Below, in pieces: positions 10,172 to 22,612 of a stretch of 59,436 nucleotides of DNA. The stretch lies in the NCBI GenBank assembly GCA_003427395.1, contig BFEA01000078.1:2076655-2136090 (forward strand), written 5' to 3'. This DNA is from Chara braunii (taxonomy: Eukaryota; Streptophyta; Charophyceae; Charales; Characeae). The notes under the pieces were generated by a model. The model ran no database searches and had not been told where the DNA came from. It was given only the letters and a program-made list of their open reading frames with translations. Position 1 is the stretch's first letter, and each line of letters begins with the position of its first letter. The translations under genes were made by a program, and so were the position numbers.

Positions 10172-13100
10172 CCAAGGCTGCCAACATGTCCCTTGCTGAG
10201 CCCACGGACGAAGTCTGGGGGTCAGCGGAGTGTGTCGTATGCTCGGGCCGGGTGCCTGTCGACGGAGTCCGGTTCACGGCGAAACCCGCCACCCCGGCGC
10301 TGCCTCCCGGTGTCGTGTTGCGGCCGTGAGACCCTCTCTCCCCCATAGGCAGGATTCCTTTGCCGTCCCCTGCGTCGCCACCCCCATCCGCTCCGCTTCC
10401 AGGTGACCCCCCCACAGAACCACCGTCCGGCCCACTGGGAGGGGGCACTTTCCAGTCCACCACGCCCTTCGACGGACTCGTGTTGAGCTCGTAGTAGTCC
10501 TCCGTCAATTCCAACCAGCACTTGTCCTGAAGCTCGTCGAACAGTCGATTGGCAGTGGAAATGAGGGACAGGTCGCCACGTGCTAAAATGTTATTTTCGG
10601 CCGTCACTTTCTGGAGGACCGAAATCCTCGCGAGGTGCAGGAAGTTCGACTTCGACTCGCGTGGGAATGACACCCATCCCGCGCCCGGGATTGCCATGGC
10701 CATGACCCACTCGCCATTTCGTATCGCTGGCTGGATGACTCCCGGATGCCAAACCATGTCATGGCCCCAGTCCTGCTCAGGTGAATAACGTTGCCGTTCA
10801 AGCAGGAAGTGGATGTTGTCATCCTTCCAAGACGGATGATCGGGCGAGACAACGGACCCGTGACGGAAAGCGGGTGGGGGGGCGGCCAGAGCTCTAAGTC
10901 TCTCCAGCAACTTCATCGGTGTGGTGCCCGGCGCCGGTTTGGCCAATGGTGACACGGGGTCTGCAGCGCTTGGTGATGGACCGGTCGACGAGGACCCTCG
11001 GCCGTGGTCCGCCGGAGGCGGGTCGTACTGCAGGTCGATGCTCTCCGTGTCGCTCTCCTCCTCCTTCGCGTTGGCGACAAACTTTACACCTATGGCTTCC
11101 TCGTCGTCAGTGGAGATCAGGGAAGCGTAACTGGCTAACTTCAACTGCTCTTCGGACTCTACGAAGTACAGCGATTGCAGCCTTTCCATAAACGTCTTCG
11201 CGTTCATGAGGAAGGCAAAGTGGTAGTTGTCGAGCAGTCCCAACATGTGGTCCTCTTCCTCTCGCTCAACTTGAACCACATATCCGTCTTGTTGCTCCAC
11301 ACCTTATCCCGTGTTGGCCTCACGACCATGAACTCACAATTGTGCCCACCCGAATTGACCTCGCTTTTCACCACCTGCATCTTGAATTGCAAAAGGTCAG
11401 AGTTCCCTTCCATTGCGACAACGTGTCGGCCGGCCTTCAGAAGCTCCCAGACGCTTCGCGCGTGCGGTTTCCCAAGGAACATGACACCCTCTCTCTTCTT
11501 GCCAAGAAAATCAAGAAGACCGACGAATTGGGTCGGATTGCGTTCCATATCCCCGTAGGCGCTGCCCTGTCGTTCAGGCGCCACCAGCGACCAGTCGCAA
11601 GGCGTGAAAGGAATCTCAGACACATCCGTCTGGGCGACCCTCTGAGGCAATCGCACTGCAGCAATGGCACCCGTGGGCAGGTGTCCCTCGTACACCACGG
11701 ACGTGTTGACGCGCAGATCGTCACCCTTGAAGAGGATGTACATGCGGTCTTCCTCCGTGTACAAATTGTTCCCAACGGGGAAGCTTTTTTTTTGCTGCAC
11801 TCTTCGCACCCACTTCCCTTCCAACAACTTGACGAAAGAAAGATAGTGCATGTTGGAAAGAAACGACAGGTTGTGCTGCCGCGGCACGAAAACAACGAGA
11901 GTCCAATGCGAGGGACACCACGTCTGAAGATAGGAATTCAAAGTCTCGCACTATTGGGGCTTCCACAGTTTGAGGTCAAGCGGCTCGCACAGATCGAGGA
12001 CGAACGTGTTGCTCTTTGTGGCAGCCACTGCCTCCTTCAACTCTGCGCCCATGATGTCCGCCTCTAAAGGGTCATTGGCAAACAGCACGATGGATGTCAC
12101 ATCCCCTGTGTCTTTCCATTTAATGTGAACGACGCCTTCGGCAAGTGCGACTTCCCGGCTCTTCAGTTTGCTTCCATTCAACACGGAGAAAATCTTGTTT
12201 CTCCTGTCGACGGACAACTTCTTATGGCCCGCCAGCTTCTTCGTCACCTCAATTGAGTTGTCCTCGTCAGAACCCATGTACGGCGCGCAGTCGTTGAACA
12301 ACTCCGAGTCGGAAACGTGTTTCCTGCTGTTATCCCACAACTTGTCATCCAATCCCTTACCTTCGAACTTCTTGAACACGGCAGACCTCGATTTCAAGAA
12401 AGGGTACCTTTGGATCCAGTCCGCGTCCGGCCTCTTCTCGTGCTTGAATTGGTAGTAATTCCACAACCGGACCAGCACGCGGTCGCACTTCACCAGCTGC
12501 ACCATGTCCTGCACGCTGAGCTTTCCCAACTTCGCCAAAGACAGGGAGTCGGCCTGGACCCAAACGACCTCGCAAGCAAGCACCTTTTTCAGAACGCGAT
12601 ACTTCTCATTGTCCGTGAGTGATTCTATTGTTTTCCAACAATGCGCGTCCGGGTTTGGCACTTGCACGAGCCAATCGCCCTCCTCTTTCTCCTTTTTGCC
12701 CTTTTTATTCGACGGGTCCACGGGGATGTTGTACACCTCCTCCGTTCTGCCCAATTTGTCGTTGTGGATGTAGGCGACCCAAGGCTTTACGTTTTTGACC
12801 TTCTTCTTTTTGACGATCCACTTAGCCCCGTCGTGCCTCAGCAATCTGCCCGTCTTCCATTTTTCAAAAAATTCCACGACCAGTTTCCAGACATTTTCCC
12901 TGGCCATCGCCAGAGGTAAGTAAGAACNCAGGGCAACATTTTGCTTCTTAATGACCTCCTCTTCCTTTTGATCCGCGAGAAGCCACAAACTGTTTTGAGG
13001 CGCCTTATGGAGCGCCGTTGTACAAAACTTACGCCAATCCCGGACCTGATCTTGTTTCCCGCTAGGGTTCCCCATCACAGCTCCTGGGCAGCTGTCATGC

Positions 13101-14438
13101 TTCCACTGCCATCGAATGTCTTTCATAAAAAGTTTCAACTGTCTGGGAGGTGCCTTGAGGTCCTTCTTGTTCTCCTGTGAACTAACAAGAAAATACCCTT
13201 CGAAGTCATCGTCGGAAAAGTACACCATCCGTGCCGGCCACCGCTCGAAATTGTACTTCTTGGCCACCTCGCTGCCGAGCATCGACCGGGCTGCAGCCGC
13301 GTTGTGCTGCCCGCACACCGCGTAGTAGTAGTATTCTCCCTCCAACTCGTTCTTCCACTCCTCCGACTTCAGACGTTGTGCCTTGGTCCCAGGAGTAGGT
13401 TTTTGAAGCCCCAGTGGTGCGAGCTTGAAGACCGAGCTTGAAGACCGGCAACTCGTACGTCTGTTCTTTATTTTCGAACGCAGACTGCATTGCTTCCCTT
13501 ATCGTTTCCACGAGGACGGGATCTAGCGACCGCTGGTTGTAAAGATCCTCCCACTCCCTTATGTCGACGATCTGAGTCGGGCGGATGTCAACCTCCCGCC
13601 TTGTCTTGACGCCGTCTTTGTACTCCAGGAAGTACCCGGCGTCCACGTTGATGGCAGGCCGTGGTGTAGAAGGTCCCGACTCAGGCTATTTATGTTTCGA
13701 AGCTGGACGTTTGCTACCCGGGTGGCCCTCTTCTACCCCCCTCCCCTTCCGTTTCTCTCCCACAGTCCTCGGGGTCTTTGTCTTCTGTTTCTTCGAAGAG
13801 CCCACCAAGTCTTCCTGACATTCTCCCCTCCTTTTTTGGGGAGTGCCCTGCGCTCCCTCCCCACCCACGGCCTCGGCTTCCGCGCCATGGCCCTCGGCAG
13901 GCTCCAAGTCAGACCCACACAGGACTCCCTCTTCTCCGGGATCCGCTGCGGTCTGTTGCCGGACCCCAGGTATGGACAGCACGGACCTGTCTTTTTCCCT
14001 CGACGGCGAAAACGGAGGACGTGGTGTGGCCTCATCTTCGCTGCCGTCAAACAAACCTCTGGCATCCTCCCGCTGCACATGAGTAGCCTTCCCGGAACCC
14101 AGATCCCCCCCCTCCCGTGCTGCCCTGCTCGACTCACAACCGCCGCACGGATGCAAAGGCATTGACAATTCCAAGTCGTGGCCGACTTCGCAAGGGACGT
14201 CAAAGGCGATGTCCTTGTCCTCCAACAAGTCAAAGAACTCTCGACCCAAAACAAACCCGCCCTGCCGTCGGAGGTCGTCGTAGAACGGGGTGTCGCAGCA
14301 CCCGCTCCGAACCCCTTGAATAGACACATGTCCAGAATCGCCCCCTTGGCACCGGCGATGACGTTCCCCTTCGCACCGTAGACATTTTTCATGTACAACC
14401 GTCGACGACTGCCTTTCGTATTCTCCACTGCAAGACAT
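10125..14438 (-). pseudogene. ParB-like / DNA methyltransferase-like fusion gene, copy I
   Basis: This is the longest coding tract in the left half. From the N-terminus: a domain shared with copy II (GNVI..GAILDMC); a charged linker; a ParB-like N-lobe (DIRPTQIVDIREW then LDPVLVETIREAM, 13600-13480); and the ParB-like box YYYYAVCGQHNAAAAR at about 13330, followed by SSQEN. Next comes a large middle region. A methyltransferase-like part follows, with FVLDLCEP near 11980 (position of the DPPY motif) and ERNPTQFVGLL then MFLGK..SVWELLKAGRHVVAME near 11550-11400 (position of the FxGxG motif). A conserved GHDMVWHPGVIQ domain and a Gly/Pro tail end the protein. The motif order DPPY before FxGxG is that of beta-class N4/N6 methyltransferases. 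Lesions: TAG 13686, a 13-bp duplication frameshift at 13421-13446, TAG 11951, and a frameshift near 11250. Phages carry ParB-methyltransferase fusions; here both catalytic motifs are altered. Confidence 0.6.
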
Positions 14439-14439
14439 C

Positions 14440-14550
14440 CCCCAGTACCCTACGCCGCTTGTTGGCTTTGACGAAGATCACAGGACCACACAGCTGTTGT
14501 GCTGGGTTTGATGCATCCCCACAACACGAGTTGACGAACCATTTCGACGT
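14440..14550 (-). CDS. Probable upstream exon of the ParB-methyltransferase gene I
   Basis: On the reverse strand a short frame reads KWFVNSCCGDASNPAQQLCG then PVIFVKANKRRRVLGD. Copy II starts its conserved part with QWFLDF...FGPAVFMRP, so the two match at WF, the GP(A/V) step and the following Val-Phe. This places the true gene start upstream of 14438. An in-frame TAG lies about 10 codons before KWF, so a splice junction or mutation is needed to reach further upstream. Weakly supported because it is short. Confidence 0.4.
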
Positions 14551-16093
14551 AGCGTGGTCGGACTACGTCCTCGAGGTCGTAGACGACCGTTTTGTAGAAT
14601 CTTTCCCAGATCCCATCCCGAAGGTCGCCGCAGGCTCCCCTTCACCCCTGGACGAAGACATATTGTCTGCGGACGACAACGGAAAACAAATAAAACACCA
14701 GCGAGCGTCAAATCTTAGTCAAAGTACAACGCAGGCGAAAAACACAGGAGGCACACCTTGCCCTCAACACGTCGGTCACATGACGCCATCCGAGGACCTC
14801 GAAGTTTGGATCCCGGCGAACTTCGAACGCGAAGACCAGCAATGACCTCTTACCTGCAACGAGATCATTCTTTACAAGGGCACACGCTTCATGCAGCCGG
14901 GCGACAACCACGTCAGTGTTTTCGGAACACGGATGTCGACCGGATCGGGAATGGACGGGAGGTGACGCACAAAGCCCGCGTTGGACGGGTAGTGTCCTCC
15001 GTTTAGCAATAGGAACCCGGACAGTTCAGGACGCGAAGTTCGCTGAGATCCGTACTAAAAGTGCCTGTCCAAAGACAAACCAACGCACCCACCGAAACGT
15101 GAAGTTCGCCGGGATCCGAACTTCAGAACGATGCGACAGGCAGAGACAGCATCAAAGACACACGGTCCATGGACTGAACCACGACCCGGAAAGGCCGCAC
15201 TAACACAAAAGGCCAGGTTGAAAACGACAAGTTCGCCGAAATCCGAACTTCTTCTGATATGCGCAGCTTGGCATTGGATCAAGCCAAGTTCGAACGCAGC
15301 AGCTGCGACAACATTGTATGAGTCCCTGGAGGGGCAGTTGTGGATCACGGTTGACTCGTGTCGCAATCCACGGGGGATCATCAAGCCCAGCACCCGTTCA
15401 ATACACAGGCGTCAGAGGAAGTTCGTCGGGATCCGAACTTTAGGAGGCTGCGATAGAGACAGACAGAAAGTTGGGGTCCTAGCAAGGTGTCCTAGCAAGG
15501 TGTCAACGGGATTTCCAACAAGAGGGCCCGCCAACCGGGATCTCCAACGGGTTTCAGGAAACGCGAAGCTCGCGCGACCTTGCGACGGGGATCTCTAAGA
15601 GTGCTTTTGGTATCTCGCAACGACAGTGACCGACTGTTTGGCACATGTTGATGGTGGACGGGCGAAAACCGGTTACGGGCAGATCCTTCTTGCGGTGATG
15701 GGTCTTTCCCGCGGCCCGCCCGACGCCAATGACACCAGAGACAAATTAACAGAGAGGCCAGAACGCGAAGTTCCCCGAGATCCGAACTTCGCCGGGGCAC
15801 GACATAAAAGGAGACGGCGTTAGAGACAGACGTCCAACATGACTTTCGTCATATCACTGAACTGAACGACGACCAGGGATTTGCACGACAAGCGCGCGGT
15901 GCAACGTGTACCAGCAACCGCAGAGTCTCACGCTTCTCTACAGTCCTACAAATCTGACATTTCAGGCAGCACAACCGCATCTCGTCCCTCGCCGTTCTTT
16001 TCCCTCAAACAGAAGGACTAAAGATCGGTTCGGATGAGGCGATATTTTGGGATCCCCCGGGACGGCGTCGTGAACCGAAGCCAAACAAAGCAT

Positions 16094-16850
16094 TTAGTGA
16101 CGATCCACACGTTCAGGCCCACGCATCGGCACGAATTTGGACCCTTCAATCACAACCTCGTTGCGCGACACGAGCACAACTGCGTCGATGAGTTTCCTAC
16201 TCTTGTTCGAAGCAGCGACACACAGAACTCTGGCGAAATCAGATCCGGACACAATCAACCGCACACAGCAGTACGACACAGCTCGTGGAGAAATCTCGGG
16301 GCTACGGAGCAGGTACTGGTCCAGGAACGAGCAGCGACGAGCGCAGTCCACCAACTCTTGTTTCCGCGAGCCCCCCCAAGTTCGTGGCGACGACCTTAGT
16401 GCTTTGCGCATATGGTTCAGGAACTTATGTCCGAGGACAGCGTCAGGCAGTGGGATGAGGTCCCCGAACTCCAACATATTCGCGAACTTGTACTGGTTTG
16501 CCCAAGGGCAGTGACTCTCCATATTGGCCCAATTGCCCTCGCCCCAGTCGTCAGGATGCGCGTCCATGCAAGGGACAACGGTCATCCATGGGTCCTCGTC
16601 GAAGTCCTCTGCGGTCGCTCCGTGGATCGTTGTCACACCGTTGAAAAGCCGCACGGATTTTGCACAAGGACGAAAAGGTTCTGCTAAGCGAATGTGCATC
16701 TCGACACTCATGGCCCGTAGTGTCGAGAAGATCGACTCGAAGATGCGTGGTGTCAAGAAGGTCCCCTCCATCACGCAATCTGCACACCACGCGCACATGC
16801 CCGACGACACACACGGGCACGGAGACACTCGTAAACGCATCATTTCTCGC
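16094..16850 (-). CDS. Cysteine-rich conserved protein F, copy I
   Basis: An open reverse-strand frame with no stop over at least 250 codons of conserved sequence. It has an N-terminal Cys cluster (CPCVSSGMCAWCADC), then DEDPWMTVVPCMDAHPDDW, HCPWANQYKFANMLEFGDLI, then AVSYCCVRLIVSGSDFARVL followed by CVAASNKSRKLIDAVVLVS. Copy II at 31868-32662 has the same blocks in the same order, for example NDPWMTVIPFFD, KCPWHKEYKFASAMEWGSLI and NVSYCCIRLSVTGSGFSRVL. Conservation between diverged copies shows this was a real protein. The family is not recognised; the Cys cluster suggests zinc binding. Sequence upstream of about 16850 reads through palindromes and is probably not coding, so the start is uncertain. 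Palindromes surround it on both sides. Confidence 0.6.
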
Positions 16851-17999
16851 GATGTGCGACCCATGGTATTAGACGCAGCGTATGATCCAAGATCCGAGTT
16901 CAGGTGGCCGGCTTCATCGGTGTTCACATCTACCGGCCCGCAGGCCAGCCGCAAACATGCCCCGTGACTTGTTCGCCTAGATCCGAACTTGGCGAGACTG
17001 CGCGGGAAAGACGAAGCTGTCTCCCAAACTCGACGTCCCAAACTGCCACGAAGTTAGGATCCAAGCGGATTTCAATTTCGTACGAATAAAAAGTTGTGGC
17101 AATCCACGGGTCGCCTGGAAGTCCACAGCCTGAACCCGCAGCACCCGAAAGGTGAAGTACTCCGGGGTCCGAACTCGACGGTTTTCCGACGAACCGTGCA
17201 CGGGAAGTTCGGATCTCAGAGGACTTCGCATTTTATAGAATCCGAAGTCCGCCGTGATCCGAAATTGACGATTGTCCGAGGAACCGTGCACGGCAGGTTC
17301 GGATCCACGGCCCAGCAGGAACATCTCCTACCACATGCATTGCGAAAGGAAGAGAGCTCAAATTCGCCGGGAGACGAACTTGGCGAGATCGCGCGGGAGA
17401 TACACAGCAGGCGAACCCGACGATGGGACGAGGAACCTTTGCAAGTGAAGTACGGACCCCGGCGGACTTCGCAGTTTTGCGAACTAAAAGTTGTGGCAAA
17501 CACCCGTTCGCGAAAAAGGACACAGTTAAAACCCACACCATGCGCGACGCGAAGTTCACCGGGGTCGGAACTTGCCACGCGAGGTCCGGATCCAAGGGAG
17601 GGTTTGGGCGTGGGTTTGGCGTGGTTTCAGTGCAGGAAACCGGGCACGCGAGGTCCCGATCCACGGGAGGGCAGAGGGGAACCTGGTGTTCGCCGGGATC
17701 TGAACTTCTAGAGACCGCGTGGGAGAGAAACAACCGACGAACTACACATTTTTTCAAATACAAAGTTGTGTCAAACCCCGGGAGCTAGAAACCCCTCGTT
17801 CTGAACCAGCACATTGAGACAACCAAAGTCGTCGGGGTGCGAACTTGACGTATGTGCGAAGAACCGTGTAGTAGAAGTCCGGATCCTGGCGGACTTCGCA
17901 TTATCACGGATCCGAGGTTCGTCGAGGTCTGGACTCGACGAGTGTGCAAGGAATAGTGCGAGAGAGGTTTGGATCCGCAGGCCAGCAGGAACCGGCGGA

Positions 18000-18345
18000 C
18001 TTCTAGTTTTCCACGTCCCTGGTTGTGGTTGCGCACTGGGGTTGAGAAGCGTGTTCGAACAGCTGCACAAGCTCGCCGGGATCCCAACTTCTTCCGGTGT
18101 TTGATTGCGCGATCAGTTTGGTTGGAACGGCCACGTTCCGATCACGAGAGTAGTGTCGGCGATGCGTGGGGCGGTGGGTGCTCAACGTTCGCCGTTCAGT
18201 GACCGTCAAGTGTCGACGACCCTGCGTCCTCCAAAGTTCGACGTCCGACGAGGTTCGACGCCCACCGAGGTTTGATGTGGAGCGAGGTTCCATGGGCGGC
18301 ATGGTTCGATGTTATATGAGGTTCGATGTGCAACAAGATTGTGGC
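18000..18345 (+). repeat. 345-bp block, first copy
   Basis: Begins at GACTTCTAGTTTTCCACGTC and runs through GCGTGTTCGAACAGCTGCAC, GATTGCGCGATCAGTT and CCACGTTCCGATCACGAGAG to GAGGTTCGATGTGCAACAAG. It is repeated with few differences at 18945-19290. It has a run of GACGAGGTTCGACGCC-type short repeats at its end. No gene. Confidence 0.92.
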
Positions 18346-18944
18346 GAAGTCGCCAGGGTGCGAACTTGACGTCTGTGCGAGGAACCGTGCAGTAAAAGTT
18401 CGGATCCCGGCGGACTTCGCATTATCACGGATCCGAGGTTCGCCGAGGTCCGGACTCGACGAGTGTGCAAGGAACAGTGCAAGCGAGGTTTGGATCCACA
18501 GGCAAGCAAGAACCTGAAGTTCGCCGGGATCCGAACTTGGCAAAATTAGGTGGGAGATACACACCTGTCTGCCAAACTCGCCGTCCTGCAATTTCTTGAA
18601 GTTCGGATCCCTGCGGACGTCGAATTTTTCCACGTCCCAGGCTGTGGTTGGGGACCGGGGTTGTGAAGCGTGTTCGAGCAGCTGCATGAAGTTCGTCAGG
18701 ATCCGAACTTCGCGAAATTGCGTGGGAGATATACACCTGTCTGCCAAACTCACCGTCCAACAACTTCTGGAAGTTCGGATCCCGGCGGACTTCAAAATTT
18801 TACACGTCCCAGGCTGTGGTTGTGGACCGAGGTTGCGAAGCGTGTTCGAACAGCTGCATGAAGTTCGTCGGGATCCGAACTTCGCGAAATTGCTGCCAAA
18901 CTCGCCGTCCAGCAATTTCTTGAAGTCCAGATCTTGGCAGACTT

Positions 18945-19290
18945 CTAGTTTTCCACGTCCCTGGCTATGGTTGCGCACCGGGGTTGAGAAGCGTGTTCGA
19001 ACAGCTGCACAAGCTCGTCGGGATCCCAACTTCTTCCGGTGTTTGATTGCGCGATCAGTTCGGTTGGAGCGGCCACGTTCCGATCACGAGAGCAGTGCCG
19101 GCGACGCGTGGGGTGGTGAGTGCTCAACGTTCGCCATTCAGTGACCGTCAAGTGTCGACGACCCTGCATCCTCCAAAGTTTGACGTCGGACGAGGTTCGA
19201 CGCCCGCCGAGGTTTGATGCGGAGCCAGGTTCCATGGGCGGCATGGTTCGATGTTATACGAGGTTCGATGTGCAACAAGATTGTGACGAA
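18945..19290 (+). repeat. 345-bp block, second copy
   Basis: A near-identical direct repeat of 18000-18345. The intervening 600 bp consists of diverged GAAGTTCGGATCC palindromes and a repeated TGGGAGATACACACCTGTCTGC type segment (near 18550 and 18725), so this is a higher-order tandem structure. Confidence 0.92.
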
Positions 19291-19299
19291 GTGCTTTTT

Positions 19300-20220
19300 A
19301 TTCGTTCGCATATCGGGATCGACGTTTTTCCGATCGGTTGTGTGTTTCGTTCGCCGGTTTCGATCGTGCACATGATCATTTGCCTTGAGGATTCTCTGCG
19401 ATCGTTCTCCACGATCAATGTGCACAGAATAGTCGATTGGTCATGAAATCTGCCAGGATCAACTGGTTGATCGGCTGCTCGGTTGGCGGTTGGTGTGGTG
19501 GTTGATCAACCAGCAGAGCAATCTCCAAAAGAGTAGTCGACCAATCAGTTGATCCTGGCAGATTTCCTGACCGATCGACTGTTCGGTCGAGGACTGTTAG
19601 GTGGATAAATAAACAGGTCGCTCGCTGGCGGGTTGATCTTCGGTGCAGCACACACGATCAATCATCCGATCGCAAGTAATCTTCTGTCGTTTCGCGATTG
19701 GTCGGTTGGATGCGTTGTCGCCTCGTGCATTGTTTAATCATCCGTCGGGCAGATCAGCGGCGATGTTGTTGGGGAAGCAAACAGCATCTATCACCCGATC
19801 GCGAGTGGTCGGCTTGTGTTTCGTGATGGGCCGGTTCATCACGTGTGTGGTGTACATATTTTCATGGATCTGATCGACCATCCGATCACGAGTGATCTGA
19901 ACACACACGACAGAAAGAACAACACACACGCGGTGGTAACGTCAACACGGCAGACACGATCAATCATCCGATCGCAAGTAATCTTCTGTCGTTTCGCGAT
20001 TGGTCAATGGATGCGTTCGCTGTGCCGACATTGCCACCACGTGTTTCGATTGATCATCCATTGGGCAGATCGGCGGACATGACATTGGGATAGCACACAA
20101 AACCAATCGGGTATGGCAAGTGCTCACGATGACGTTGTGTTTCGTTATTGGCCGCCACTTGTTTTATCCGAGCTTCCGTGCTTCGTTACTTGAGTACAGC
20201 ACGAGCGCAATCGTTTTTTG
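19300..20220. repeat. Gene-free GATCG-rich repeats
   Basis: AGTTGATCCTGGCAGATTTC and its inverse flank a GGTTGATCAACC-type palindrome (19450-19565). A direct repeat of GATCAATCATCCGATCGCAA followed by TAATCTTCTGTCGTTTCGCG occurs near 19660 and 19957. Degenerate versions fill the rest. No coding signal seen. Confidence 0.65.
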
Positions 20221-20384
20221 ATACTTTCCTTACACATCCACACACATGCGCCGTTCGTTCCTGATTGCAGCAGAAGCGGAATCGAAGGGAAAAACAATGA
20301 CGTTCATCCCTGACCGCGCACGTTCGCGCGCATCTCCCCGCAAAAAATGTGCGCGAACACATATGCACCCGAGCACATATGCAC

Positions 20385-20397
20385 AGACAGGCACACG

Positions 20398-20434
<37 letters not shown>

Positions 20435-20640
20435 GCCTACACACGGTGCCCACACACACACGCCCCTCAGGTACAGACGCGCGCACGATCCTGCCTCGAG
20501 CGTGTGGCACACACTTCAATACAAACACAAACACAAAGGAACACACAGTCGAACACACACACACACAATGAAGCATGCACAAACACACAATCGCACATAA
20601 ACACACACACACACACACGCCCACCCGCACACATGCAGCC
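20385..20640. repeat. (CA)n microsatellite region
   Basis: CACACA-rich tract, purest at 20401-20431, continuing with imperfect ACACAC and GCACAC runs to about 20640. Long open frames across it translate as Thr-His or Val-Cys repeats and are not genes. Confidence 0.95.
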
Positions 20641-22105
20641 ACGAAATCTTTCGATCTGCGCAAACATTTCGTCACAAAAAACCTCCCCCCCACGCGCGCA
20701 CATGGAAACATACGTCCCGACTCGGTGCACACTCACCGTGTGGAACTGCCAAGTGAAGATGAGTGTGAACCTCGGCATTTGTCGTGACGACACTTTGTCC
20801 ACCTTTGGGCGTGCTATTCGCGTTTGCTAGGGTACTGCGTGGGGTGGCGGTCGCGCCTTTCGAGAAAGGAGATCGGAAGCAACGTCGAATATGACGTGGA
20901 CAGAGACTTGGTAGGCGAAGGGACATGCGAGGGCATGTGGGCTGCGTCGGTGCCACGAAACGTGCGCGGTGAAGAATGGTTGTGCTAGCTATGTCGCGCC
21001 AGCTGTTGACGACAGTGGCGGTGCGTGGCCTCCGTCGGGCAGCATCTCCCCAACAAAAAGGCAGAACGCATCGTCAATGCCCAGGGCGCCGCTCGTATTT
21101 GTAGGCGCGCGGGACACGAGGCCCCCTCGGGCCTTCCGTTTTGGATTTCCGTGCAGGGTCCGCGCGCCGACGCGCGACTGTTTGATCCGCGCATCGAACG
21201 GTGGCTGCACGTCGAAATTGTCGCGAGGGGGGCCTGGTGCTTTGAAATGTGACAAGAACGTCCCTACGGGCTAGCCCTTCCCGGACGTCATTGGAAAATG
21301 GGCCCTTGTTCTGGGCTTCTCGCGTTTGTGTCTTCGGGTTCGCGGGCCTCGGTGGAGGGGGTCTCAGGTGTCGCGGGGGGGCAGTTTGTACTTTCGAGGG
21401 GTGAGGGGGGAGAACCGCGGGAGGGGGGAGGGGGGAGGGGGCCCGGGGGAAAGGGGAGGTTAGAGGGGTTCGCGGCCATTCGCGTCTCCTGGCTGGCGAG
21501 GGGGGTCTGTGGCCGTGCGGGGGGACACGGGCGGGTCTTTCCATGGGGTGCGACGACAGTCTGACGCTCAGCTGCCTCGAGTCAGGGGCAGCCCTTTCGC
21601 ATCTCGAGCCTGACGAGCGCATTCGCGCTCGACGTCCCGTCAGCGACATCCTCCATCGCCTTTTCTGCTCCGCTGTTATGCCAGGCGGCGGCGAGCGTAG
21701 GCACAGGGGTTTCCTCTCGTCGACAACTGTCGTTTGTGCTTCGGTTGTCTGCGCTTTGACATCTCGTCTCTGCGTCCTGCGTCAGCAAGTGGCCACCGCC
21801 GTCTGCGCTGAGCCCTTGTCGAACAGTTGCGCCATCGTGTGCGCTTCACCGTCGTCGAAGAACTGTGAGCCGTCAAAGAGTTGCGCCATCGTGTGCGCTG
21901 TGCCCTCTTCAAGGTAAAGTGTTGTTCTGCCTGCCCACGTGTCAGGCGTCAGGCATGTTTGTCGGCCCATGGGAGCGGCCGCATCGCGCCACCTGTTTCA
22001 AATTGCGGGGACGGAGGGAAAGGATGTCGGTGACATTGGGCCACATGGTTTCTGTGTCCCCTTCTGATTCCCTCTCGTTCTTTCCTCGCGAGCGGCCCCA
22101 TGATT
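20640..22105. other. GC-rich stretch without a supported gene
   Basis: Contains G-runs (21360-21440, GGGGGAGG type) and moderately long open frames on both strands (up to 191 codons at 21649-21074, reverse). The frames are Pro/Arg- or Gly-rich, overlap each other, and show no conserved motif or paralog in this window. A 36-bp theme, TTGCGCCATCGTGTGCGCT preceded by GTCGAAC or GTCAAAGAG, is repeated near 21826 and 21880. I see no gene. Confidence 0.5.
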
Positions 22106-22107
22106 CT

Positions 22108-22612
22108 TGCTTGCCATCATCATCATCATCATCGCCTCCATCATCACCATCATCGTCGCCACCATCATCATCGTCATCATCTTCATCATCATCATCATCA
22201 ACACCATTATTGTCATCGTGATTATCATCATCTTCATCAACATCATCATCATCATCTACAACATCATCATCAACATCGTCAACGGCATCAACATCGTCAT
22301 CATCATCAACATCATCGTCAACATCATCAACATCATCAACAACATCATCATCATCAGCGACATCGTTGCCGTCATCAAAATCACCACCATCGTCATCATC
22401 AACATCGTCATCATCGTTGTCATCATCGTCATCATCATCATCGTCATCATCACCATCATCATCATCACCAACATCATCATCGACATCATCATCGTCATCA
22501 ACATTGTCATCATCATCAGTGACATCGTCGTCCAGATCAACATCACCACCGTTATCGTCACCATCATCGTGTTTATCACCGTCGTCATCATTATCATCAT
22601 GTCGTGCCACGT
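22108..22612. repeat. (ATC)n trinucleotide satellite
   Basis: About 500 bp of ATC/ATT/GTC triplets with interruptions. All six frames stay open and give poly-Asp, poly-Ser, poly-His, poly-Ile or poly-Met strings, which explains several long spurious open frames. Flanking sequences on both sides share CGGACGGTTT/GTGTCCC-type segments (CGGGGACGGAGGGAAAGGAT near 22006 and GGGACGGCGGGAACGGATGA near 22627), so the satellite sits inside a duplicated block. Confidence 0.95.

Larger units (their letters stand above)
14798..19060. repeat. Array of GAAGTTCG...CGAACTTC interspersed palindromes
   Basis: At least twenty copies of a ~25-bp imperfect palindrome lie here, in both orientations. One reads GAAGTTCGCCGGGATCCGAA then CTTC (15101-15125); its flip reads GAAGTTCGGATC, a GGCG or AGAG middle, then GACTTCGCA (17204-17229). 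Further copies lie near 15229, 15418, 15760, 16980, 17243, 17440, 17552, 17690, 17873, 18390, 18518, 18600, 18690, 18771 and 18865. Copies are spaced tens to hundreds of bases apart, and the arms are better conserved than the spacers. Many short open frames here are only translations of the palindrome. Possible roles are protein-binding sites, RNA hairpins, or a miniature repeat that spreads. Confidence 0.9.

Noticed and set aside
14798-19300. Many 60-180-codon frames with recurring KFGSRRTS, VRRDPNF or SSDPGEL words
   Set aside because: These words are the GAAGTTCGGATCC palindrome read in different frames and strands; they recur wherever the palindrome does.
20385-20830. Open frames of 110-194 codons over the (CA)n tract
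   Set aside because: Thr-His and Val-Cys repeats from a dinucleotide tract on both strands, with no conserved flank.
21074-21649. A 191-codon proline/arginine-rich reverse-strand protein
   Set aside because: Composition follows the GC-rich DNA, overlapping frames exist on the other strand, and no motif or paralog supports it.
22108-22612. Long open frames in all six readings across the ATC tract (poly-Asp, poly-Ser, poly-His, poly-Ile)
   Set aside because: They are translations of a triplet microsatellite; all frames are open at once and no non-repeat coding part follows.
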